Source: Thecamonas trahens ATCC 50062 (Eukaryota; Apusozoa; Apusomonadida; Apusomonadidae). Taken from it: a stretch of 60,594 nucleotides of DNA. Shown here piece by piece: positions 9,502 to 18,287 of this stretch. The notes under the pieces are model-generated. The model saw only the letters and a list, made by a program, of their open reading frames with translations. It did not search any database and was not told the DNA's origin. The position numbers were made by a program, and so were the translations under genes. Each line of letters begins with the position of its first letter. Position 1 is the first letter of the stretch. The DNA lies in NCBI RefSeq assembly GCF_000142905.1, contig NW_013657627.1:69746-130339 (forward strand), written 5' to 3'.

Positions 9502-11910
9502 TCACGGAACGAGATCGACGCCGAGTCGCGCCGCCACGCCGGAGCGGACGGTCTTGTCGAGCAGCTGCGCCGAGTTGTCATTGGCCGCTACAACAATGTG
9601 CGCCGCTGGAATGCTCGCTTGCGAGACGATGGCAAGCGCCGGAAGTGCAGACGTCTTCCAGATGCTGGCGAGCGCCGCCTTGCCGATGTCGGCTGCAACG
9701 GAGCGGGCCGCAAGGCTGGCGAGTTCCGCCCCGTTACTGTGCATCGAACACTCGATACGCCGCCCGGTGGTCGTTTCCACGTAGCCGCGGCTCCGGGCAT
9801 CGGCCACAAGCTTGGCCTGCTCTGCCGATGCCAGCGGGGCCACGCCGTAGTCGCCGACTACCACATCCGCTGCGAGTGTGTCGAGCGCACCAACAAGCAC
9901 CGCCGGGTCGTAGTCGATGTGACCGTCTGGGCACGAGACCAGGCTCGCACGCTGAAGATGGAGCAAGCCGGTGGCGTCGATGGCAGAGTCGGCGGCGAGC
10001 TGCGCCAAACTCACGGTTGCTGCCGCCGCCCGATAGTCGCAGATGAGCTGCGGGAGCGGCGAGCCGGTCTCCTCGCTCAGCCGGCGCAGCACTGGTCGCG
10101 AGACAGAGCTGGCGTTGGCGTGGAGCTTGGGAAGGCCGGCCACGTTGTACACCAGATTGGCAACCTGCTGGTACGATTCGAGGCTGAGCTCGGCGGCCGC
10201 GTCAGCCGGGAGCTCGGCGGCGGCCACGACCGCGTCCTTGGCGGCGTCGACACGGTCCTGCAGGCTGGCAAGCAGCGCAGCGACAGCCGCCGCGTCGACC
10301 TGGATCCCACGCGTCTGCATGGCGACGAGCGGGAGGAGGGCCGGCTTGTCGACTGTAGCGTAGAGGTGGGCCAGGCGCTCGCGGCTTGGATCGGCGATGG
10401 CATCACCGAGGTCGGCGTGAAGCGCCGCGAGAGTGGCCGCATGGAGCGCGGCATCGTCAGCGCTCCGCGGCTCGCGCGGGATCGAGACGGCGAGTCGGGC
10501 GAGGGCGACATCGGCGAGCTCGCGCCGCTTGGTCTTTGCTGACGCACAGTGCGTGACGGTGTAGAACATGAGCGAGACGTCGTCAAACGCCGTCGGCGCG
10601 ATGCGAGCCAGAGCGTCCGGCGAGGTCTGGTCGAGCTGGGTAAGGAGCGAGGTGGCGCAAAAGGCGACGAGCGGAGGCGCGCCAGAGGGCCGGGCCATGA
10701 GGTAGCGAGCCACAACGGTGGCAGCGCCATCAGCAAGCTGCGCAAACGCCGGCGGGCCGTCAACAGTGGCGAGCCCAAAGCCGATGAGCTGACCCGAACC
10801 TGCAGTGTACGGAACAATGCTGATGGCGCCGTCCGCGCTTTCGAGGTAGGCCGCGAGAGTATTGGCCGTCTCGAGCTTGGTCATCGGCGCCGGGGCAGGT
10901 GGCTCGGTGGTGGTGCCCTGGACCGCAGCAGCGCGCGAGGCGCGGAGGAGCGAGGCAAAGCCGTGGTCCTCGCAAAACGCGACAAAGGCCGGGTGCTGGA
11001 GGAGATCCGCCTTTGTCCGTGGTGCGTTCGAGTCGAACACGTCTGGCAGATCGGGCAGGTCGGTCGTGAGGGTGGTGAGGCCGAGGTTTGCAGTGATGCG
11101 GTCGCCGGCGTCGACAATGGCTAGGCTCCGCTTGGTGTGCTTCACGCCCGGCGCAGCGAGGGCGGCGAGCAGCTCGGGAACCGGGCCGTGCTTGGCGATG
11201 AGGGCCGACGCGGTCTTGGGGCCGACGCCCTGAACGCCCACAATGTTGTCGACAGCGTCGCCGGTAATGGCCTGGACGTGCGGGACAAGTTCGGGCGTAA
11301 CGCCAAACTTGTCCATGACCTCGGTCTCGGTGATCCACTCGGGCTTGGACGGGTGGTAGAGGGCGATGTTGCGCTCATCGCTCACCACCTGCATCATGTC
11401 CTTGTCGCCGGTCACGATCCACACCGCGCCACCACAGTCGACTAGGCGGGCAGCGGTCTGGACAGCCAGTGAGGCGAGGACATCATCGGCCTCTGCAGAC
11501 GGTACTGCAAGCGAGACAAAGCCCAAATCGTCCATGAGCTGGCGGAGGGCAACAAACTGGTAGCCGAGCCCAGATGGCGGAGGCGGGCGACCAGCCTTGT
11601 ACTCTGGCTCGACAGCAGTTCGATGCAAGTGCTTCCTCGGCGAGTCCCAAGCCAGAGCCAGGGCTCTCGGAGAGTGGCTATCGACAAGAGCCAATAATGA
11701 TCGCAAAAATGAAAAAGACGCTCCGGTGGCTTTGCCCGACACTGGATGACTGAGCGGTGGCGTCGAGTGGTGGGCTCGGTGGACGAGCCATGACCCATCG
11801 AGGAGCATCACCAGCGGAGGCTCCCACCATATCCACGGTATACTCTCGCTGTTCTCGCTCGCACGGTAGATAGGTATGTTGCTCAGCGTCCGTCGCAGAC
11901 CACCAAACAT
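9502..11910 (-). CDS. DNA polymerase I-like protein: intact 5' nuclease, degenerate polymerase
   Basis: 802 residues from the ATG at 11910; this start gives a basic N-terminus (MFGGLRRTLSNIPIYRA) that could be a mitochondrial presequence. The longer open frame is a poly-Pro stretch from G homopolymers. The 5'-3' exonuclease/FEN domain (~30-330) keeps its acidic set: LLDGSW, AEADDVLA, VTGDKDMMQ, and the H3TH GDAVDNIVGVQGVGPKTA. The 3'-5' exonuclease region has no DxE. The polymerase thumb is recognisable (MQTRGIQVD, ICDYRAAAATV). In the palm, motif A is eroded (IDYDPAVLV), the O-helix KxxxxxxYG block is missing, GYVETTTGRR survives, and the HDE of motif C reads VSQAS. Probably a nuclease with a structural polymerase remnant. 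Confidence 0.8.
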   Translation of the reverse strand: MFGGLRRTLSNIPIYRASENSESIPWIWWEPPLVMLLDGSWLVHRAHHSTPPLSHPVSGKATGASFSFLRSLLALVDSHSPRALALAWDSPRKHLHRTAVEPEYKAGRPPPPSGLGYQFVALRQLMDDLGFVSLAVPSAEADDVLASLAVQTAARLVDCGGAVWIVTGDKDMMQVVSDERNIALYHPSKPEWITETEVMDKFGVTPELVPHVQAITGDAVDNIVGVQGVGPKTASALIAKHGPVPELLAALAAPGVKHTKRSLAIVDAGDRITANLGLTTLTTDLPDLPDVFDSNAPRTKADLLQHPAFVAFCEDHGFASLLRASRAAAVQGTTTEPPAPAPMTKLETANTLAAYLESADGAISIVPYTAGSGQLIGFGLATVDGPPAFAQLADGAATVVARYLMARPSGAPPLVAFCATSLLTQLDQTSPDALARIAPTAFDDVSLMFYTVTHCASAKTKRRELADVALARLAVSIPREPRSADDAALHAATLAALHADLGDAIADPSRERLAHLYATVDKPALLPLVAMQTRGIQVDAAAVAALLASLQDRVDAAKDAVVAAAELPADAAAELSLESYQQVANLVYNVAGLPKLHANASSVSRPVLRRLSEETGSPLPQLICDYRAAAATVSLAQLAADSAIDATGLLHLQRASLVSCPDGHIDYDPAVLVGALDTLAADVVVGDYGVAPLASAEQAKLVADARSRGYVETTTGRRIECSMHSNGAELASLAARSVAADIGKAALASIWKTSALPALAIVSQASIPAAHIVVAANDNSAQLLDKTVRSGVAARLGVDLVP

Positions 11911-11956
11911 CCCAGCAGGTATCCCTTGTCTGCGAGAGGTGGCCAAGCTTTGTTCT

Positions 11957-12055
11957 TGGGGGGGGGGGGGGGGGGGAGGGGAGGGTGACGGCGGCCGGGG
12001 CGGGGGCAGGACTGTGGGGGGCGTTGGGAGGGGGGGGGGAGGGGGGGGGGGGAGG
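11957..12055. repeat. Long G homopolymer cluster
   Basis: Several G runs of 8-17 bases, interrupted by A, lie just upstream of the polymerase-like gene's chosen start. They could form G-quadruplexes and are prone to miscounted length, which makes the apparent N-terminal Pro-rich extension of that gene unreliable. Confidence 0.8.
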
Positions 12056-12109
12056 CAGTACGTAGTGATCGACATCTGAACAATGTCATCACATTGCTCG
12101 CAATCTGGG

Positions 12110-12195
12110 CCAGCACATCACGATCTGGGCCAGCACATCACAACCTCGGCCGATACATCACAACCTGGACCAGCACATCACAACCTCGGCCTGGC
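12110..12195. repeat. ~21-bp tandem repeat, CAGCACATCACAACCTGGGC type
   Basis: Four to five degenerate copies of a CAGCACATCACAA(T/C)CT(G/C)GGCC unit. They lie in the 12.08-13.1 kb non-genic stretch, which otherwise holds simple repeats: GCC and GCA triplets at 12600-12645 and (GA)n at 12683-12717. I see no supported gene here. Confidence 0.75.
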
Positions 12196-12679
12196 ACAGC
12201 GAGACGGCAGCGACGTCCTCGCGCTGGCCGATAGAACCGACATGTCCGGCGATGTGGGCTGCTGGGGAGAGAGTGAGATGTGCGAGGCAGAAGCAACAGC
12301 AGGAGCTGCAGAAGCAGGTGGCTCCCTGTCGCTCTCCTTACACTTGCTGCGATAGGGCACAGAGGGCAGCGGCGATCGTCTCGGCGCCCAAGATCTCGCT
12401 CTCACGCGCGCACGCTGCTGTCGGACTTGCTGCCGCGTGCCGGACATAAGCCCGTTGTTGTGCGGGGCGTGAGGGGTTGTGCGGGGCGTGAGGGCCAAGC
12501 GCCTGTCGTACGGGATCAGAGTCTCGGTCGCTATTGCCACGACGGCCAGAGCCGGCTCGGAGAGGTTGCGACGAAAATCAAGACACTTTTCGCCGGCCGC
12601 CGCCGCCGCCGCAACCGCAGCAGCAGCAGCAGCAGCAGCAGGCGGAGCAAGTACAAGCAACGACAGAACGAGAGCGAGC

Positions 12680-12719
<40 letters not shown>

Positions 12720-12735
12720 GACGGACGAGACAACG

Positions 12736-12835
12736 NNNNNNNNNNNNNNNNNNNNNNNNNNNNNNNNNNNNNNNNNNNNNNNNNNNNNNNNNNNNNNNNN
12801 NNNNNNNNNNNNNNNNNNNNNNNNNNNNNNNNNNN
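12736..12835. other. Assembly gap (100 N)
   Basis: Exactly 100 N follow a (GA)n run. The round number suggests a gap of unknown size. Reading frames that cross it are not meaningful. Confidence 0.95.
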
Positions 12836-13108
12836 AAAAATCAATACTGGATGCAATGTCCCTCTCCCTGGCTCTCTACGGGTGGCAATGGCAATGCCTG
12901 CCGCGGTGGTCGTCGCTCTCGTCCGCTCTCGTATTTTGCTCGGGCTCGCTGCAAATGTTGGTGCTCCTGCTCCTCTTCTCTTCCCCGTTACGGCAAATGT
13001 AATGGACAACACCCTGCCGTACGAAAAAAATCACCGCTCTCTATGCGCTGATTGCCCCCACAACTGGTTGCATCGGCCTCACCAATCCGCTAATCATGGC
13101 GCACAGAC

Positions 13109-15163
13109 ATGTCCGCACTGCACTGGGCAGCACGTCGCGACAACCGTGACATTGTCAAGGCCACTCTTGGCATCGACGGTGTCGAGTTCGGGGCGCAGGA
13201 CACGTACGGGTTCACTCCGCTGATGTGGGCGGCGTGCAAGGGCCATGCCGAGGTTGTCGCCACCCTCATCGAGGCCGCGGGTGACGAGCCTTCGGCCAAG
13301 CTCAACGTCGGCGCCGTCGACAAGGAGTCGGGCTTCTCGGCTCTGCACTGGGCCGTGAACAAGTCGCACGCGTCGCTTGTGGCAGATCTTGTGGCCATCG
13401 GGTGCGAGATGGACCTGCCCTGCTCCCGCACCCTTACGCCACTGCACTGGGCCTGCGTCGCCGGCGACGTCTTTTGCGCCCGCGCCCTGCTGGAGGCCGG
13501 CGCCGACACCAGCGCTCGCGATGGGCAGGGCACCGCCCCGCTGCACATTGCCGCGCTCAAGGAGCCCGAGATTGTCAAGATGCTCATCGAGTCGGGCGTT
13601 GACGTCAACTTGTTCACCATCAAGCACTCGACTCCGCTCATCGAGGCCGCCGCCGAGGGCCAGACCGAGTCTGTGCGTGTCCTCATCAAGGCCGGCGCCG
13701 AGGTCGACGCCCGCGACGCCGAAGGCTGCACCGCTGTCCACTACGCGGCCAAGCTTGGACACCTCGCCGTGCTCCGTGTCCTCGCCGAGGCTAGTGCCAA
13801 GCTCGACGAGTCCAACGGTGACGGCGTCAAGGCCGCCCACCTCGCCGCCTACGCCGATCGCGGCGAGGTCCTGCTGTATCTGCAGGAGCGTGGCGCCGCA
13901 CTCGCGGCGCCGAACCGCATGGGCTCCACCGTCCTGCACATCGCCGCCGCCCAGGGCCACGGCGACCTAGTGGCCACCCTCCTCACCGCTGGCGTCGACC
14001 ACGGCGTCGTCAACGCCGCCGGCAACACCGCGCTCCACTACGCCACCGCCGCCTCGCGGCTCTCGGCCTGTCGCGCGCTGATCAAGGCCGGTGCCGACCC
14101 ACACATCCGCAACGCCATGGGCGAGACCGCCATCGACAACTGCAACAAGAACAAAAACGACAAGCTCGGCCGGTACCTCGTCGACCGCGCCAAGCAGTTC
14201 CGCCGCGACGTCAACGCCAGCGCCTCGGGCGCTGCTTCGTCGTCGTCGGGCCCGCCACTCCCGGCGCGCTCAACATCTGCAGCCTCGGTCGCCGCCGCAG
14301 GCGCCGCAAAGTCGGCCTGGGAAATCGACTTTTCCACCCTCGAGTTCCGCCAGACCATCGGCAAGGGCTCGTACGGCATGGTGTACGTCGGCGGCTGGAA
14401 CGGCTCGACCGTCGCCGTCAAGCAGTTCTCGGTCCGCGCCATGACCGACAAGCAGCGTGCCATGTTCCAGGCCGAGGTCGACATCCTCGCCTCGCTCCGC
14501 CATCCGCACGTTCTCCTCTTTATGGGCGCGTGTACCAAGCCGTCGACCCCGCTCTGCATCGTCACCGAGTACGTCGAGGGCGGCTCGCTCTTCCACGCCC
14601 TCCACGACAAGTCGCGCTCCCTCTCCTGGGAGCAGAAGCTCAAGGTCGCCCACAACTCAGCCGGCGGCATGGCCTACCTCCACGCCAAGAACATCATCCA
14701 CCGTGACCTCAAGTCGCTCAACGTCCTCGTCGAGCGTGACTGGTCGGCAAAGATCGCCGACTTTGGCCTCTCCGTCGTCGTCCAGGGTGAGCAGATGCAC
14801 CAGACCCGTCTCGGCACTCCGCAGTACATGGCCAAGGAGGTGCTCCTCAAGGAGAACTACAACCACAAGGCTGACGTCTACGCCTTTGGTATCCTCCTCT
14901 GGGAAATCCTCACCCGCCGTCAGCCCTACAAGGGCATGTCGCCCATGGTCGTCGCCCGCAAGGTCGTCCAGGAAGGCCTCCGCCCCGAGGTCCCGGCCAA
15001 GACCCCGCAGGCCTGGCACGCCCTCATGGAGGCGTGCTGGGCCGAGGAGCCGGACAATCGCCCGGACTTCCAGCTCATCCTCCGCACCATCGATGCCATG
15101 ATGACCCAGGCCAGCAACGCCGCCAACGTCTCGGCTCAGATGCGTGCCGCCTTTCCGCAGTAG
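13109..15163 (+). CDS. Ankyrin-repeat TKL protein kinase
   Basis: 684 residues. The N-terminal ~350 residues are about ten ankyrin repeats (TPLMWAACKGHAEVV, TPLHWACVAGD, TALHYATAAS). A Ser/Ala-rich linker follows, then a kinase domain from ~410 to 675 of the tyrosine-kinase-like group. Kinase motifs: glycine loop GKGSYGMV, VAVKQ, HRDLKSLN, DFGLS, DVYAFGILLWEILTRRQPY. All three key catalytic residues (Lys, HRD Asp, DFG Asp) are present, so it should be active as a Ser/Thr kinase. The usual APE triad at the end of the activation segment reads AKE (YMAKEVL). Expanded TKL families like this are common in amoeboid and flagellate protists; the pathway is unknown. Confidence 0.9.
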   Translation: MSALHWAARRDNRDIVKATLGIDGVEFGAQDTYGFTPLMWAACKGHAEVVATLIEAAGDEPSAKLNVGAVDKESGFSALHWAVNKSHASLVADLVAIGCEMDLPCSRTLTPLHWACVAGDVFCARALLEAGADTSARDGQGTAPLHIAALKEPEIVKMLIESGVDVNLFTIKHSTPLIEAAAEGQTESVRVLIKAGAEVDARDAEGCTAVHYAAKLGHLAVLRVLAEASAKLDESNGDGVKAAHLAAYADRGEVLLYLQERGAALAAPNRMGSTVLHIAAAQGHGDLVATLLTAGVDHGVVNAAGNTALHYATAASRLSACRALIKAGADPHIRNAMGETAIDNCNKNKNDKLGRYLVDRAKQFRRDVNASASGAASSSSGPPLPARSTSAASVAAAGAAKSAWEIDFSTLEFRQTIGKGSYGMVYVGGWNGSTVAVKQFSVRAMTDKQRAMFQAEVDILASLRHPHVLLFMGACTKPSTPLCIVTEYVEGGSLFHALHDKSRSLSWEQKLKVAHNSAGGMAYLHAKNIIHRDLKSLNVLVERDWSAKIADFGLSVVVQGEQMHQTRLGTPQYMAKEVLLKENYNHKADVYAFGILLWEILTRRQPYKGMSPMVVARKVVQEGLRPEVPAKTPQAWHALMEACWAEEPDNRPDFQLILRTIDAMMTQASNAANVSAQMRAAFPQ

Positions 15164-15237
15164 CGCGCCTACTACCGCTTTACTCCCGCGCGCACCTCCT
15201 TGAAGTAAACCAGTCGCTCGGCTGGCGCACAGCCACA

Positions 15238-16436
15238 CTACACCTGCATAACCCGCCGCGGCTTGTCGTACCGCAGCTTGAGCTTGGCCAGTCGCTGGGC
15301 GTGCTCCTGCTGCGCCGCCGAGTTGAGAAAGAGGCCAGCCACAATGAGCGCCCCGCCCACAACCTGCATCGGCAAGATCGGCGCCGGCGAGAACACCGCC
15401 GCCGCCAGCGGCGTGATCGAGTTGTACAGCGCCACCGTCTGCGAGCCAAGCACCCCTGTAGCCCACGAGAGCAGATTGTAGTTGAGCGCCGTCGCGAGCA
15501 GCACTCCGTACCCCAGCGCCCAGAGCTGGACGCGCGAGAGAAGCATCGGCACGCCGGCGAGCTCGCCGATCGAGATGTGGTCATACCACAGCGCAAAAAT
15601 CACCATCTCGCTCGCGCCCACCACATACACCCACGCCGTAATCCACGCCGACGGGTACAGCTGGAGTCGCACAAGCTGGCCCTGAAGCACCAAGTAGAGA
15701 CAGAAGGCCGCAATGGCGAGCAGCAGCAGCGCCGAGCCCACAAGTTGCGACCCGTTCCCCTCGGCAGCCTCGCCGCCAGGCTCGGGCGACTCGGCCAGCA
15801 CGACGCACAGCGCGCCGATGCAGGCAGCCGCAAGCGCATACACCTGCGTCTTGGAGGCGTTACACCCGGTCCGCGATGTTAAGCTGATGACAAGCGCCAT
15901 AACGACGGGCGTCAGCGGCTGCAGCACAGCTGCGTGCAGCGGGTTCGAGAGCGAGAGACCAAAGGTAAACAAGAGCTGCGACGCAAAGGTTCCCACCGAT
16001 CCCGTGAGCAAGATCAACGGCACATGATCCGACGACGGTAGCAGCACCTTGCCCTTGCTCACCACCATCGCAGCCAGAATCATGGCTCCCGCCGCGCCCA
16101 CGTCCCGATAGGTAGCAAAGAGAGCCGGCGAGAGATGAGGCGATGATGGTGACAACAAGGATGATGAAGATGGTGATGATGGTGATGGTGGTGGGGTGAC
16201 CATGATGATGACAATGATGGTGATGGTGGCGATGGTAGCAGTGGCGAGGGTGATGGCGACGTGCTTGCTGATGTTGATGATATTGATGAAGATGTTGATG
16301 ATGCTGATGATGACGGTTCGAGGGCCAACGATGCCACCACATTCCACACACCAAAGATGACGTAGACGACGACGAGGGAGATGTGGGCGAGTCGAGTTCG
16401 GGAGACTCCCCACACAGTCCCTGCCTGCCCATGCAT
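15238..16436 (-). CDS. EamA/DMT-family transporter with a Ser-rich first loop
   Basis: A drug/metabolite transporter with about ten membrane segments. The first segment (HISLVVVYVIFGVWNVVASLAL) is read from the ATG at 16436; the second (LFATYRDVGAAGAMILAAMVV) and all later ones lie in a different frame that is open to 15238. Between them a TCA/ATC microsatellite encodes a ~60-residue Ser/Pro loop where relatives have about ten residues. No AG acceptor lies near the second segment, so an intron cannot remove the repeat cleanly. One extra base in the G run at 16193-16196 would join the frames. Conserved EamA features include LYNSITPLAAAVFSP and GGALIVAGLFL. Substrate unknown. Confidence 0.75.
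16140..16330. repeat. GAT/ATC trinucleotide repeat inside the EamA coding region
   Basis: An imperfect ATC/TCA (minus strand) microsatellite of about 190 bp between the codons for membrane segments 1 and 2 of the transporter. As a triplet repeat it can change length without breaking the frame. Confidence 0.85.
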
Positions 16437-17192
16437 AGTCTCCTATGGAGCGAGTGTCGTCTTGCTAGAGCCGTGGGCGTCGAGTGGTCGTCGGCGACCT
16501 CGTTGGCCTCGTTGGCCTCGTCAAGCTCGGGCGAGTGGTGGCTGGCAGTTTGAGTCTGTCTCGGCTGTCACGCGAGTTTGACGGCGGCGGCGGTCGGTTG
16601 GTGCGGGGATTGGGGAACCGGTCGGTTGGTGCGGGGATCGGGGATTCGGTTGGCTATCGGGGTTATAGGGTAGAGCGGTCATCGTCGGGCTCGTATTGCC
16701 TTGGTGAGTGGAGGTTGGCAGTTTGAGCCTGTCCCGGTCACGTTACCCCCATGCCATGTGGCTGTCGAGTCAACACTGAGAGGTCCGTCGTCTGCGCAGA
16801 CGCAAACTGGGCACGCCAATCAATACAATCAATCACGACCATTCTTTGCAACCAAACGACGACACGTTGACAAACCAATTCCACCGGAGATGACACCCCA
16901 CCGCACCAATACCCCATCCCGGCGCACGTAACTGGTCTCTCCGGACCAATCCATCCCGCTAGCATCCTTTCTCCTTGCGCTATCTTTCCCTTTACCACTC
17001 CCATCTCACTATCGACTCCATCCATCGTCGTCCTCTCTGCCGACACCGTTCAAGCCCCGCCGCCCACCGCCCACCGCCCGCCGTTCCACCGCCCGTCGCC
17101 CGTCACCGTCCACCGCCCGCCGACTCAACTCGCCTCAACTCGCCTCAACTCGCCTCAACTCGCCCGCATCCCGTCCCACTCATCTGCGCAGC
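16437..17192. other. Intergenic region without a supported gene
   Basis: About 750 bp between the divergent EamA transporter and the small membrane protein. It holds a GTCGGTTGGTGCGGGGAT duplication near 16590-16640 and four copies of a 10-bp CTCAACTCGC repeat at about 17124-17163. The short open frames lack codon bias or family sequence. It must contain both promoters. Confidence 0.6.
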
Positions 17193-17794
17193 ATGTCTCG
17201 GTACCTGCTCCCCTGTGGCGTGGGCTTTGCTCTTGGAGCAGCAATGGAGTTTGTGTTTATCAAGGCCAATCTATGTACGTCTGCTGTTGCCGACGAGGTG
17301 AAGCGTATGCCCGTAACCCTTCCTCTTCCTCTGTCCGAGATGTGACCGCCAGTCGATGGGCCATGGTCCATAGCCATGGGTCCTGCTGGAGATGCCGGGC
17401 GTGATCGGTAACGGGAGGTGCTCGTGGTGACCCAGCAGTCATGGCTATCATCGTCGTCGTCGCCATCATCACCATCATCTTCCTCATTATCGTGCTCCCC
17501 ATCGCCACCACAACCCAAAGCCATCCCCCCCATCCCCCCTCCAATCCCCGCCACAACACACGCACTCATCACTCGTGGCCATGCCTCGGTACATACCCAG
17601 ACGAACCCATCATCAAGAAAAAGGCTGAAGAGCGGGCAGAGGTCCTCGATCGCTACAAGGAGCTACATTTGCCAGCCAAGGTGATCAAGGACATGGAGCG
17701 TGCCCGCGGCACATCATCACCAGAAGGTGCATCAAGCTCTACAAGCTCACCCCAGCTTACGTCCTCCTCATCAGATGCCAGCCCTTCTTCTTGA
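17193..17794 (+). CDS. Two-exon small membrane protein, SMIM4/UQCC5-like candidate
   Basis: Exon 1 is 17193-17274, exon 2 is 17601-17794; the 326-nt intron starts GTACGT and ends CCCAG. Splicing gives about 91 residues: one membrane segment (YLLPCGVGFALGAAMEFVFI), then a charged helix (IKKKAEERAEVLDRY) and a Ser-rich tail. The arrangement of a short TM ending in ME, then an aromatic and a KA-ER helix, resembles SMIM4/UQCC5, a mitochondrial complex III assembly factor; that match is from memory and weak. The splice join restores one open frame across both exons and agrees with the donor type used elsewhere in the window. Confidence 0.5.
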
Positions 17795-18287
17795 GCCCTG
17801 CTCTCATCCTGACTGTGGTCGCCGCAATGCCGACCTGCCACCATCAAGCATCTGCCGTGCCCTGCGTCGCTCCAGCATCGACTGCATCTGCTCTCCCGCC
17901 GTTGTAGCCTTGCTCACTCCCGTCACCGGCTGCATATGCTTCGCATCGCCCTGCCTCGCCGGCCGCGTTGACGTTTGTCTTGGCCTTGCCACCCGCTATC
18001 ATTGACCGCATCGCGCCACTCCCGCCTCGTTGACGCCGATCCCGTAGACGCAGAGTGACTCGCTGTCCACACATGCCGTCACCCCCCCACCCTTGCCACT
18101 GCGCAAAAAAAAAAAAGTGGGAAAAAAATGATTGCCGCAACCTGCCCAAACTGCTGCCAGTCACCGAGTGACCGAGTGCTGTCGTGAGCTGGCACCAGGG
18201 GACTCTGACGAGGGCCACACGGCTCAGCACAGCGGAACACACCTCACTTTTTGGCACCTGTGTGTGGGAGTTTGTGCACACTTTGCT
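17795..18287. other. Intergenic region, no gene seen
   Basis: About 490 bp of GC-rich sequence with A runs near 18107-18117 and 18121-18128. It precedes PRODH on the same strand and should hold its promoter. Open frames here are short and unconvincing. Confidence 0.5.

Noticed and set aside
11911-12075. Poly-Pro N-terminal extension of the Pol I-like protein
   Set aside because: It is encoded by G homopolymers of uncertain length; the downstream ATG gives a plausible presequence.
12178-12660. 160-residue minus-strand frame with poly-Ala
   Set aside because: The poly-Ala comes from GCC/GCA repeats beside the N gap; no conserved sequence is seen.
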